This document shows, piece by piece, positions 1-12,244 of a DNA stretch of 64,000 bases. The stretch's first letter is position 1, and each line of letters opens with the position of its first letter. Location of the stretch: assembly GCF_019097595.1 (NCBI RefSeq), contig NC_080716.1:32469901-32533900 (forward strand). The letters run 5' to 3'. The notes beneath the pieces were generated by a model, which did no database searches, was not told the DNA's origin, and saw nothing but the letters and a program-made list of their open reading frames with translations. Made by a program: the position numbers and the translations under genes. Source of the DNA: Hemibagrus wyckioides. Lineage: Eukaryota > Chordata > Actinopteri > Siluriformes > Bagridae.

Positions 1-961
1 TCTTCAGTCTCACTGGTTCTACAGTTCTTCAGTCTCACTGGTTCTTCTTTTCTTCAGTCTCACTGGTTCTACAGTTCTTCAGTCTCTCTGGTTCTTCACT
101 TCTTCAGTCTCACTGGTTCTACAGTTCTTCAGTCTCTCTGGTTCTTCACTTCTTCAGTCTCACTGGTTCTACAGTTCTTCAGTCTCACTGGTTCTTCTTT
201 TCTTCAGTCTCACTGGTTCTACAGTTCTTCAGTCTCACTGGTTCTCCACTTCTTCAGTCTCACTGGTTCTTCTTTTCTTCAGTCTCACTGGTTCTTCACT
301 TCTTCAGTCTCACTGGTTCTTCTTTTCTTCAGTCTCACTGGTTCTTCACTTCTTCAGTCTCACTGGTTCTACAGTTCTTCAGTCTCACTGGTTCTTCACT
401 TCTTCAGTCTCACTGGTTCTACAGTTCTTCAGTCTCACTGGTTCTTCTTTTCTTCAGTCTCACTGGTTCTACAGTTCTTCAGTCTCACTGGTTCTCCACT
501 TCTTCAGTCTCACTGGTTCTTCTTTTCTTCAGTCTCACTGGTTCTTCACTTCTTCAGTCTCACTGGTTCTTCTTTTCTTCAGTCTCACTGGTTCTACAGT
601 TCTTCAGTCTCTCTGGTTCTTCACTTCTTCAGTCTCACTGGTTCTACAGTTCTTCAGTCTCTCTGGTTCTTCACTTCTTCAGTCTCACTGGTTCTACAGT
701 TCTTCAGTCTCACTGGTTCTTCTTTTCTTCAGTCTCACTGGTTCTTCACTTCTTCAGTCTCACTGGTTCTTCTTTTCTTCAGTCTCACTGGTTCTACAGT
801 TCTTCAGTCTCACTGGTTCTACAGTTCTTCAGTCTCTCTGGTTCTTCACTTCTTCAGTCTCACTGGTTCTACAGTTCTTCAGTCTCTCTGGTTCTTCTTT
901 TCTTCAGTCTCACTGGTTCTTCTTTTCTTCAGTCTCACTGGTTCTACAGTTCTTCAGTCTC
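1..961. repeat. 25-bp minisatellite
   Basis: A head-to-tail array of about 38 units. Each unit is TCTTCAGTCTCACTGGTTCT followed by a five-base variable tail (ACAGT, TCACT, TCTTT or CCACT). A second variant has CTCTCTGG in place of CTCACTGG. The array begins before the window. The unit is not a multiple of three and no coding frame is supported. The tail variants occur in short repeated orders, which suggests multi-unit duplications. It probably lies in an intron or upstream region of the plus-strand gene that ends at 10405, but this is inference. Confidence 0.95.
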
Positions 962-1613
962 TTCATCATGTTTTTTCACTGTCCTGTTCTGACTCTACAG
1001 ACTGCTCTGTGTTTCAGACTTGATCACTTCTGCCTCAGAACTCTGAGTAACTGTCTCCTCATTGGTCTGATTTTTGTGTGGACATGCTAATCATTTATGA
1101 CCCACATCACCATACTTCATATTTCTGGTATTTGCATAAATCACTTACACTCTGCCCTCAAACTCTCTTAAAGACATATCATCATTTAAGAACATAAAAA
1201 CCGTAATGTCTTAGCGCTTCGTTTTTACAGATGTAATCATGCTAGCTAGCTATTTTATCATGGTATAAACAGAGGAACGTTAGAAACGGTTACTCTGACA
1301 CAGTCACTTATTCTCCACTCCAGTTTCTTTCCCTGTAGTGAATAACAGCTACACTGTTCAGACACACACACCTGAGGCCATGATGAAGCAAGACAGGTGA
1401 CGACCCCCTCGCCGTGGGGGACACCATCCCAATCCCACTCTGGTCACCACCATAACTTCCACCTTCACCACCACACTTACTCATGCATTACTCACTCTTT
1501 AAATTTTAATTAAAGAAAAGAAACAGAACTTTTTAACAAGAGCAATAAACATAAAAACATGCCCTCTCACTGTGGACAGCATCACACACACCCAATCACT
1601 CCCAGCATGCAGA
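962..1613. other. Unique non-coding stretch
   Basis: About 650 bases of non-repetitive AT-rich sequence between two arrays. I see no exon with credible splice sites and no long open frame on either strand. It contains a short run of GCTAGCTAGC near 1241. It is most likely intronic or intergenic. Confidence 0.5.
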
Positions 1614-1627
1614 GAGAGAGAGATGGA

Positions 1628-1675
<48 letters not shown>

Positions 1676-1676
1676 T

Positions 1677-1711
<35 letters not shown>

Positions 1712-1713
1712 TG

Positions 1714-1758
<45 letters not shown>

Positions 1759-1767
1759 AGAGATGGA

Positions 1768-1815
<48 letters not shown>

Positions 1816-1820
1816 AAGGT

Positions 1821-1851
<31 letters not shown>

Positions 1852-1876
1852 TAGTGAGAGAGAGAGAGGAAGAGAG
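1614..1876. repeat. Compound (TG)n/(GA)n microsatellite
   Basis: Alternating blocks of (GT)n and (GA)n, each 10 to 30 bases, interrupted by GATGGTG or GATGGAGTG. The minus-strand open frames here (Ser/Leu/His/Thr strings) are pure repeat translations and are not genes. Confidence 0.95.
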
Positions 1877-2107
1877 AGAGACAGCAGGGTGATGTTATTA
1901 ATATGTGAATTAGTGATGCGTACAGAGAAGGTAAACAACTGTCCAACTAAACACACACACACACACACTCTGTAGTGTCCAGGAGACATGCTGTAGGGTG
2001 ATGTGAGCGTTGGTTATATAACAGAGCTGCAGGTGATGAAGAGTGTCTCTCTTCATCATCAGTCACTTCACACTCAGATGATTTCAGCACTACAGACACA
2101 GAGACTC

Positions 2108-2255
2108 TGACTGCACTGTCCAATGACTGCACTGACTACTGACTGCACTGACCACTGACTGCACTGTCCAATGATTGCACTGACCACTGACTGCACTGTC
2201 CAATGATTGCACTGACCACTGACTGCACTGACCACTGACTGCACTGACCACTGCA
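2108..2255. repeat. 16-bp minisatellite
   Basis: About nine units of GACTGCACTGACCACT, alternating with the variant GACTGCACTGTCCAAT. A short (TTC)n run follows at about 2264. Non-coding. Confidence 0.85.
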
Positions 2256-2367
2256 CACTCATCCTTCTTCTTCTTCTTCTACCTGTCTCTCTCTACCCCC
2301 TTTCTCTACCTGCCCCCCTCAGTTCAGTACAGTAGTGCTTCATGGCCTGAAGGTAAAATCACACTGT

Positions 2368-5300
2368 TAGTGTGTTATATAGTGAGAGTTATATAGTGTG
2401 AGTTATATAGTGTGAGTTATATAGTGTGTGTTATATAGTGAGAGTTATATAGTGTGAATTATATAGTGAGAGTTATATAGTGTGAGTTATATAGTGTGAG
2501 TTATATAGTGTGAGTTATATAGTGTGAGTTATATAGTGTGTGTTATATAGTGAGAGTTATATAGTGTGAATTATATAGTGAGAGTTATATAGTGTGAGTT
2601 ATATAGTGTGAGTTATATAGTGTGAGTTATATAGTGTGTGTTATATAGTGAGAGTTATATAGTGTGAATTATATAGTGAGAGTTATATAGTGTGTGTTAT
2701 ATAGTGAGAGTTATATAGTGTGAATTATATAGTGAGAGTTATATAGTGTGAGTTATATAGTGTGAGTTATATAGTGTGAGTTATATAGTGTGAGTTATAT
2801 AGTGTGTGTTATATAGTGTGAGTTATATAGTGTGAATTATATAGTGAGAGTTATATAGTGTGTGTTATATAGTGAGAGTTATATAGTGTGAATTATATAG
2901 TGAGAGTTATATAGTGTGAGTTATATAGTGTGAGTTATATAGTGTGAGTTATATAGTGAGAGTTATATAGTGTGAGTTATATAGTGTGAGTTATATAGTG
3001 TGTGTTATATAGTGAGAGTTATATAGTGTGAATTATATAGTGAGAGTTATATAGTGTGAGTTATATAGTGTGAGTTATATAGTGTGAGTTATATAGTGTG
3101 AGTTATATAGTGAGTTATATAGTGAGTTATATAATGTGAGTTATTTAGTGTGTGTTATATAGTGAGAGTCATATAGTGTGAGTTATATAGTGTGAGTTAT
3201 ATAGTGTGAGTTATATAGTGTGAGTTATATAATGTGAGTTATATAGTGTGAGTTATATAGTGTGAGTTATATAGTGTGTTATATAGTGAGAGTTATATAC
3301 TGTGTTATATAGTGTGAGTTATATAGTGTGAGTTATATAGTGTGTTATATAGTGAGAGTTATATAATGTGAGTTATATAGTGTGAGTTATATAGTGAGAG
3401 TTATATAATGTGAGTTATATAGTGTGAGTTATATAATGAGAGTTATATAGTGTGTTATATAATGAGAGTTATATAGAGAGAGTTATATAGTGTGTTATAT
3501 AGTGTGAGTTATATACTGTGTTATATAGTGAGAGTTATATAGTGAGTTATATAGTGTGTTATATAGTGAGAGTTATATAGTGAGTTATATAGTGTGTTAT
3601 ATACTGTGTTATATAGTGTGAGTTATATAGTGAGAGTTATATAGTGTGAGTTATATAGTGTGTGTTATATAGTGAGAGTTATATAGTGTGAGTTATATAG
3701 TGTGTGTTATATAGTGAGAGTTATATAGTGTGAATTATATAGTGAGAGTTATATAGTGTGAGTTATATAGTGTGAGTTATATAGTGTGAGTTATATAGTG
3801 TGAGTTATATAGTGTGTTATATAGTGAGAGTTATATAGTGTGAGTTATATAGTGTGAGTTATATAGTGTGAGTTATATAGTGAGAGTTATATAGTGTGAG
3901 TTATATAGTGTGAGTTATATAGTGTGAGTTATATAGTGTGAGTTATATAGTGAGAGTTATATAATGTGAGTTATATAGTGTGTGTTATATAGTGAGAGTT
4001 ATATAATGAGAGTTATATAGTGTGTGTTATATAGTGAGAGTTATATAGTGTGAGTTATATAGTGTGAGTTATATAGTGTGAGTTATATAGTGTGTTATAT
4101 AGTGAGAGTTATATAGTGTGAGTTATATAGTGAGAGTTATATAATGTGAGTTATATAGTGTGTGTTATATAGTGAGAGTTATATAATGAGAGTTATATAG
4201 TGTGTGTTATATAGTGAGAGTTATATAGTGTGAGTTATATAGTGTGAGTTATATAATGTGAGTTATATAGTGTGTGTTATATAGTGTGTTATATAGTGTG
4301 TTATATAGTGTGAGTTATATAGTGTGAGTTATATAATGTGAGTTATATAGTGTGTGTTATATAGTGAGAGTTATATAATGAGAGTTATATAGTGTGAGTT
4401 ATATAATGAGAGTTATATAGTGTGTGTTATATAGTGAGAGTTATATAATGAGAGTTATATAGTGTGAGTTATATAATGAGAGTTATATAGTGTGTGTTAT
4501 ATAGTGTGAGTTATATAATGAGAGTTATATAGTGTGAGTTATATAGTGAGTTATATAGTGTGTTATATACTGTGTTATATAGTGTGAGTTATATAGTGAG
4601 AGTTATATAGTGTGAGTTATATAGTGTGTGTTATATAGTGAGAGTTATATAGTGTGAATTATATAGTGAGAGTTATATAGTGTGTGTTATATAGTGTGAG
4701 TTATATAGTGTGAGTTATATAGTGTGTGTTATATAGTGAGAGTTATATAGTGTGAATTATATAGTGAGAGTTATATAGTGTGAGTTATATAGTGTGTTAT
4801 ATAGTGTGAGTTATATAGTGTGAGTTATATAGTGAGAGTTATATAGTGTGAGTTATATAGTGTGAGTTATATAGTGTGAGTTATATAGTGTGTGTTATAT
4901 AGTGAGAGTTATATAGTGTGAATTATATAGTGAGAGTTATATAGTGTGAGTTATATAATGTGAGTTATATAGTGTGTGTTATATAGTTAGAGTTATATAA
5001 TGAGAGTTATATAGTGTGTGTTATATAGTGAGAGTTATATAGTGTGAGTTATATAGTGTGAGTTATATAGTGTGTTATATAGTGAGAGTTATATAGTGTG
5101 AGTTATATAATGTGAGTTATATAGTGTGTGTTATATAGTGAGAGTTATATAATGAGAGTTATATAGTGTGTGTTATATAGTGAGAGTTATATAGTGTGAG
5201 TTATATAGTGTGAGTTATATAATGTGAGTTATATAGTGTGTGTTATATAGTGTGTTATATAGTGTGTTATATAGTGTGAGTTATATAGTGTGAGTTATAT

Positions 5301-8300
5301 AATGTGAGTTATATAGTGTGTGTTATATAGTGAGAGTTATATAATGAGAGTTATATAGTGTGAGTTATATAATGAGAGTTATATAGTGTGTGTTATATAG
5401 TGAGAGTTATATAATGAGAGTTATATAGTGTGAGTTATATAATGAGAGTTATATAGTGTGTGTTATATAGTGTGAGTTATATAATGAGAGTTATATAGTG
5501 TGAGTTATATAATGAGAGTTATATAGTGAGAGTTATATAGTGTGAGTTATATAGTGTGAGTTATATAATGTGAGTTATATAGTGTGAGTTATATAGTGTG
5601 TTATATAGTGAGAGTTATATAGTGTGAGTTATATAGTGTGTTATATAGTGAGAGTTATATACTGTGTTATATAGTGTGAGTTATATAGTGTGAGTTATAT
5701 AGTGTGTTATATAGTGAGAGTTATATAATGTGAGTTATATAGTGTGAGTTATATAGTGAGAGTTATATAATGTGAGTTATATAGTGTGAGTTATATAATG
5801 AGAGTTATATAGTGTGAGTTATATAATGAGAGTTATATAGAGAGAGTTATATAGTGTGTTATATAGTGTGAGTTATATACTGTGTTATATAGTGAGAGTT
5901 ATATAGTGAGTTATATAGTGTGTTATATAGTGAGAGTTATATAGTGAGTTATATAGTGTGTTAAATACTGTGTTATATAGTGTGAGTTATATAGTGAGAG
6001 TTATATAGTGAGTTATATAGTGTGTTATATAGTGAGAGTTATATAGTGAGTTATATAGTGTGTTAAATACTGTGTTATATAGTGTGAGTTATATAGTGAG
6101 AGTTATATAGTGTGAATTATATAGTGAGAGTTATATAGTGTGAGTTATATAGTGTGAGTTATATAGTGTGAGTTATATAGTGTGTGTTATATAGTGAGAG
6201 TTATATAGTGTGTGTTATATAGTGAGAGTTATGTAATGAGAGTTATATAGTGTGTGTTATATAGTGAGAGTTATATAGTGTGAGTTATATAGTGTGAGTT
6301 ATATAGTGTGAGTTATATAGTGTGTTATATAGTGAGAGTTATATAGTGTGAGTTATATAGTGAGAGTTATATAATGTGAGTTATATAGTGTGTGTTATAT
6401 AGTGAGAGTTATATAATGAGAGTTATATAGTGTGTTATATAGTGAGAGTTATATAGTGTGAGTTATATAGTGTGAGTTATATAATGTGAGTTATATAGTG
6501 TGTGTTATATAGTGTGTTATATAGTGTGAGTTATATAGTGTGAGTTATATAATGTGAGTTATATAGTGTGTGTTATATAGTGAGAGTTATATAATGAGAG
6601 TTATATAGTGTGAGTTATATAATGAGAGTTATATAGTGTGTGTTATATAGTGAGAGTTATATAATGAGAGTTATATAGTGTGAGTTATATAATGAGAGTT
6701 ATATAGTGTGTGTTATATAGTGTGAGTTATATAATGAGAGTTATATAGTGTGAGTTATATAATGAGAGTTATATAGTGAGAGTTATATAGTGTGAGTTAT
6801 ATAGTGTGAGTTATATAATGTGAGTTATATAGTGTGAGTTATATAGTGTGTTATATAGTGAGAGTTATATAGTGTGAGTTATATAGTGTGTTATATAGTG
6901 AGAGTTATATACTGTGTTATATAGTGTGAGTTATATAGTGTGAGTTATATAGTGTGTTATATAGTGAGAGTTATATAATGTGAGTTATATAGTGTGAGTT
7001 ATATAGTGAGAGTTATATAATGTGAGTTATATAGTGTTATATAATGAGAGTTATATAGTGTGAGTTATATAATGAGAGTTATATAGAGAGAGTTATATAG
7101 TGTGTTATATAGTGTGAGTTATATACTGTGTTATATAGTGAGAGTTATATAGTGAGTTATATAGTGAGTTATATACTGTGTTATATAGTGTGAGTTATAT
7201 AGTGAGAGTTATATAGTGTAAGTTATATAGTGAGAGTTATATACTGTGTTATATAGTGTGAGTTATATAGTGAGAGTTATATAGTGTGAGTTATATAGTG
7301 TGTTATATAGTGTGAGTTATATAATGAGAGTTATATACTGTGTTATATAGTGTGAGTTATATAGTGTGTTATATAGTGAGAGTTATATAGTGTGAGTTAT
7401 ATAGTGAGAGTTATATACTGTGTTATATAGTGTGAGTTATATAGTGAGAGTTATATAGTGTAAGTTATATAGTGTGTTATATAGTGTGAGTTATATAGTG
7501 AGAGTTATATAGTGTGAGTTATATAGTGAGTTATATAGTGTGAGTTATATAGTGAGAGTTATATAGTGTGTTATATAGTGAGAGTTATATAGTGTGAGTT
7601 ATATAGTGAGAGTTATATAGTGTGTTATATAGTGTGTTATATAGTGAGAGTTATATAGTGTGAGTTATATAGTGAGAGTTATATACTGTGTTATATAGTG
7701 TGAGTTATATAGTGAGAGTTATATAGTGTGAGTTATATAGTGAGAGTTATATACTGTGTTATATAGTGTGAGTTATATAGTGAGAGTTATATAGTGTGAG
7801 TTATATAGTGTGTTATATAGTGAGTTATATAGTGTGAGTTATATAGTGAGAGTTATATAGTGTGAGTTATATAGTGTGTTATATAGTGTGTTATATAGTG
7901 TGAGTTATATAGTGTGAGTTATATAGTGTGTTATATAGTGAGAGTTATATAGTGAGAGTTATATAGTGTGAGTTATATAGTGTGTTATATAGTGTGTTAT
8001 ATAGTGAGAGTTATATAGTGTGAGTTATATAGTGTGTTATATAGTGAGAGTTATATAGTGAGAGTTATATAGTGTGAGTTATATAGTGTGTTATATAGTG
8101 AGAGTTATATAGTGTGTTATATAGTGAGAGTTATATAGTGAGAGTTATATAGTGTGAGTTATATACTGTGTTATATAGTGTGAGTTATATAGTGTGTTAT
8201 ATAGTGAGAGTTATATAGTGTGTGTTATATAGTGTGTTATATAGTGTGAGTTATATAGTGAGAGTTATGTAGTGTGTTATATAGTGTGAGTTATGTAATG

Positions 8301-10092
8301 AGAGTTGTATAGTAAGAGTTATATAGTGTAAGTTATATACTGTGTTATATAGAGAGAGTTATATAGTGAGAGTTATATAGTGTGAATCATATAGTGAGAG
8401 TTATATACTGTTATATAGTGTGAGTTATATAGTGAGAGTTATATAGTGAGAGTTATATAGTGTGAGTTATATAGTGTGTTATATAGTGTGAGTTATATAG
8501 TGTGTTATATAGTGAGAGTTATATAGTGAGAGTTATATAGTGTGTTATATAGTGTGAGTTATATAGTGAGAGTTATATAGTGAGAGTTATATACTGTGTT
8601 ATATAGTGTGAGTTATATAGTGAGAGTTATATAGTGTGAGTTATATAGTGTGAGTTATATAGTGTGTTATATAGTGAGAGTTATATAGTGTTATATAGTG
8701 TGAGTTATATAGTGTGTTATGTAGTGTGAGTTATATAGTGTGTTATATAGTGTGTTATATAATGTGAGTTATATAGTGTGAGTTATATAGTGTGTTATAT
8801 AGTGTGTTATAGTGTGAGTTATATAGTGTGAGTTATATAGTGTGAGTTATATAGTGTGTTACATAGTGTGTTATAGTGTGAGTTATATAGTGTGAGTTAT
8901 ATAGTGTGTTATAGTGTGAGTTATATAGTGTGAGTTATATAGTGTGTGTTATGTAGTGTGTGTTATATAGCGTGTGTTATATAGTGTGTTATATAGTGTG
9001 TGTTATATATTGTGTGATATAGTGTGTTATATAGTGTGAGTTATATAGTGTGAGTTATATAGTGTGAGTTATATAGTGTGTGTTATATAGTGTGTTATAT
9101 AGTGTGTTATATAGTGTGAGTTATATAGTGTGTGTTATATAGTGTGTGTTATATAGTGTGTTATATAGTGTGTTATATAGGGAGTTATATAGTGTGTTAT
9201 ATAGTGTGTTATATAGTGTGAGTTATATAGTGAGTTATATAGTGTGTTATATAGTGTGAGTTATATAGTGTGTTATATAGTGTGTTATATAGTGAGTTAT
9301 ATAGTGTGAGTTATATAGTGTGTGTTATATAGTGTGTTATATAGTGAGTTATATAGTGAGTTATATAGTGTGAGTTATATAGTGTGTGTTATATAGTGTG
9401 TTATATAGTGAGTTATATAGTGAGTTATATAGTGTGAGTTATATAGTGTGTTATATAGTGAGTTATATAGTGTGAGTTATATAGTGTGAGTTATATAGTG
9501 AGTTATATAGTGAGTTATATAGTGTGAGTTATATAGTGTGTTATATAGTGTGTTATATAGTGTGTTATATAGTGAGTTATATAGTGTGAGTTATATAGTG
9601 TGTGTTATATAGTGTGTTATATAGTGAGTTATATAGTGAGTTATATAGTGTGAGTTATATAGTGTGTGTTATATAGTGTGTTATATAGTGTGTTATATAG
9701 TGAGTTATATAGTGTGTTATATAGTGTGTTATATAGTGAGTTATATAGTGTGTTATATAGTGTGGTATATAGTGAGTTATATAGTGTGAGTTATATAGTG
9801 TGTGTTATATAGTGAGTTATATAGTGAGTTATATAGTGTGTTATATAGTGTGTTATATAGTGAGTTATATAGTGTGAGTTATATAGTGTGTGTTATATAT
9901 TGTGTTATATAGTGAGTTATATAGTGTGAGTTATATAGTGAGTTATATAGTGTTATATAGTGTGTTATATAGTGAGTTATATAGTGTGAGTTATATAGTG
10001 TGTGTTATATATTGTGTTATATAGTGAGTTATATAGTGTGTGTTATATAGTGTGTTATATAGTGAGTTATATAGTGTGAGTTATATAGTGAG
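2368..10092. repeat. 7.7-kb satellite of TTATATAGTGTGAG (14 bp) with 10- and 12-bp variants
   Basis: Continuous tandem array. The full unit is TTATATAGTGTGAG. Common variants are TTATATAGTGAGAG, TTATATAATGTGAG, the 12-mer TTATATAGTGTG and the 10-mer TTATATAGTG. The 5' part (about 2.4-8.3 kb) is rich in 14-mers. The 3' part (about 8.7-10.09 kb) is dominated by shorter units. Long segments recur, for example the pattern around 4250-4400 repeats around 5220-5340 and 6490-6600. The presumed host transcript runs along the plus strand, because an exon follows about 140 bp later at 10236. Confidence 0.97.
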
Positions 10093-10235
10093 AAACGTGC
10101 AAAAAATGACAGTTTTTTTAACAACAAAAACAAGAATGAGGGGAAAAAAAACAGATAAAAAAGAATAACAAGTAAACAAATAAATAAAACTGACAGCTAT
10201 GTGGTGTGTGTTTTTCTGTCTCTCTCTCTCTGCAG

Positions 10236-10405
10236 CGGCAAAGGCGGAAGTGAACACGGTGTCGGAGAAAGTGGAAGGAGAGAAGAAGAAGGAGAAAGAA
10301 GGAAAGAAGGCAGCGAAGGAGGGCAAAGGAGAGGAGAAGAAAGGAGAATCAGAGGAGGGGAAAGGTGAAAAAGGGGGCGGGGCCAAAAAAACTGCAAAGA
10401 AGTGA
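10236..10405 (+). CDS. Last coding exon of a convergent gene, Lys/Glu-rich C-terminus; possibly tmie
   Basis: A pyrimidine-rich acceptor (TCTCTCTCTCTCTGCAG) ends at 10235. The exon reads in frame for 55 full codons to TGA at 10403-10405, starting with two bases of a split codon. It encodes a highly charged tail beginning AKAEVNTVSEKVEGEKKKEK and ending GAKKTAKK. Two AATAAA signals follow within 120 bp, so this is a 3'-terminal exon. From memory of the family, TMIE (transmembrane inner ear protein, part of the hair-cell mechanotransduction complex) ends in a Lys-rich cytoplasmic tail containing VDTVAIKVEEDEK, which resembles VNTVSEKVEGEKK here. TMIE also lies close to PTH1R on human chromosome 3p21. 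The low-complexity tail makes the match weak, so no symbol is assigned. Earlier exons would lie upstream of or between the arrays, or outside the window. Confidence 0.6.
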
Positions 10406-10460
10406 TCGTGCTAAACATTTTTTTAGTGCAAAGTTTCATTTATTTCATTTTTTTTCTAAA

Positions 10461-10466
10461 AATAAA
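10461..10466 (+). promoter_or_regulatory. Polyadenylation signal AATAAA
   Basis: AATAAA sits 56 bases after the TGA of the plus-strand terminal exon, in an AT-rich 3' UTR. A second AATAAA lies at 10520-10525. Either could serve the same transcript. Confidence 0.6.
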
Positions 10467-10524
10467 ACTCATTGTTTAAAGTTTTTGTATTTTATTGTAA
10501 ATTTGTAAATATATTACAAAATAA

Positions 10525-11100
10525 ATGCTTCCTGAAAACCTGCTGAGAAAAGATGGGGTTTATTTTGGAGTCATACAGCAGAACAGAAACCTCCAGATGT
10601 ATGAGCTAGTGAGGAGATCTCCTGAACACAGCCTCCTCCTGGTCATATCCATGATCCTGACTAGATCTCCAGCTCCACAGCATCATGCTGCCATCACCCT
10701 GCTTCACCGCCGACCCTGCTCTCTGGAGGATCAGATTTTTGATCTTCCATCTTGCCCATCTACAGTCAGACATATGAAGAAGAGGAGGTACAGGGAGTGA
10801 CCAGAACTTTCCAGATGTTCCTGCAGCTGCTCTGGTGGAGCTGTAGGTTTCTCAGATACCTTTTCTTCTGGACCTTCAGTAGCTCTTGGCGGGATGTCCT
10901 GTTCTTGCTGATGTCACTGTGCTGCTCCAGTTTCTTCACTTCTCCGCTGATGATGATCTTCATAGGGTTCCACAGGACAGATCTAATGCTTGGCAAGTTC
11001 TTCTGTAGCTCTCTCCTGATCCATTCACAGTCAGATCCTCTAGATGCTTCAGCAGTCAGATGAAACCAGGAAGATGATGATTGTTCTGAACATGAGCTTG
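10525..11100. mobile_element. Degenerate interspersed repeat, possibly a Tc1-like transposon remnant
   Basis: Non-tandem sequence with no intact long frame. Read on the minus strand near 10670-10710, it gives GSMMLWS, which resembles the GGSIMLWG segment of Tc1/mariner-family transposases. Further along, the minus strand keeps a 76-codon frame (10766-10996) with Lys/Arg-rich, non-recognised sequence. No terminal inverted repeats or TA target-site duplication were identified by eye. The assignment rests on a short motif and is tentative. Confidence 0.35.
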
Positions 11101-11130
11101 AATGTAAAAGTCTGGCTAGTTATGTTAGTC

Positions 11131-11175
11131 TTCTTCTTCTTCTTCTTCTTCTTCTTCTTCTTCTTCTTCTTCTTC
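11131..11175. repeat. (CTT)n trinucleotide microsatellite
   Basis: About 15 uninterrupted CTT/TTC triplets. Confidence 0.95.
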
Positions 11176-11229
11176 TGGTTATTGTTTCTATAGCAGTCCA
11201 TAAAACTGTTTGGTAAAAAGTTGTGAAAT

Positions 11230-11600
11230 TTGGTTTGTGAGGGTCTGAGGAACATTTTGCCCAAATTTGGTTCAAATGCTGCCAATGCTACAGCACCACC
11301 ATCAGGTCAAATTTTGCCCCAATTTATGGTCATAACTTGTGAAGAAAATGTAAAAGCCAGGCATCAGATGATTCTTTGCATTGAGACAAATTCACAAATC
11401 CTAACAAAAATGACTCTTTTCCATGAGCCACCAAATCTGACAGCAAAGCCATCTAACAGGAAGTGAGGCAGTTTCTCAGCACTGACTACATGCACTGACT
11501 CAAAACCTGGTGTCTTCAGGACCATGACCTGAAGCTACACAACAAATTTCCATGCCAGCGCCACCTACTGGTCAAGATTTACAATCACATGCTAACTATC
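11230..11600. other. Probable interspersed repeat fragment, non-coding
   Basis: Contains phrases of a kind common in fish repeat families (for example CAGCGCCACCTACTGGTCAA near 11555). A 78-codon plus-strand frame here has no splice or homology support. I see no gene. Confidence 0.3.
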
Positions 11601-11639
11601 TTTCTCTCTGGACTGTGCTGAATTAAAAACACAACAACG

Positions 11640-12153
11640 CTATTTCAGGTGGTTTTTATTTGCTACTTCTTCTACAAATCCCACATCATCTCCACACCAT
11701 CCTGGAATTTTTTTTTTTGTAAAAGATTAAAAATTTTCAAAATTTTATAGCTTTTGTTTATCACCAATCAGAGATAATTTTTTTATGCAGTCATTCATTG
11801 AATTAATAATAAACTAAAAATAAGTCCTAAGCTAGCTAACATGCTATGTGGAAGTGAAGATGTGGAAATGAAGCTAACATATCCAGGTAGCTTCAGTGTT
11901 TTAGATTACATTTAATTTTTTTATAAAATAAGAGCTAGTGCATTTGTTTTTAAATCCAAATCTTATAATATCCCTATAAATAAATCAACTCCAGATTGAT
12001 CCACAATAAATCGCATCATTTACGTCTTTGTGGTTTATTATTTATTTCTGTTTTACAATAAATTCAACACTAAATAACACAATACCAGAGTCATCTGAAA
12101 ATTTACAGTGTTTACAGTTATAACACACACACACACATACACACACACACACA

Positions 12154-12244
<91 letters not shown>

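Noticed and set aside
1..961. CRISPR-like array of regular 25-bp repeats
   Set aside because: Units are head-to-tail without unique spacers, and the window is plainly eukaryotic. It is a minisatellite.
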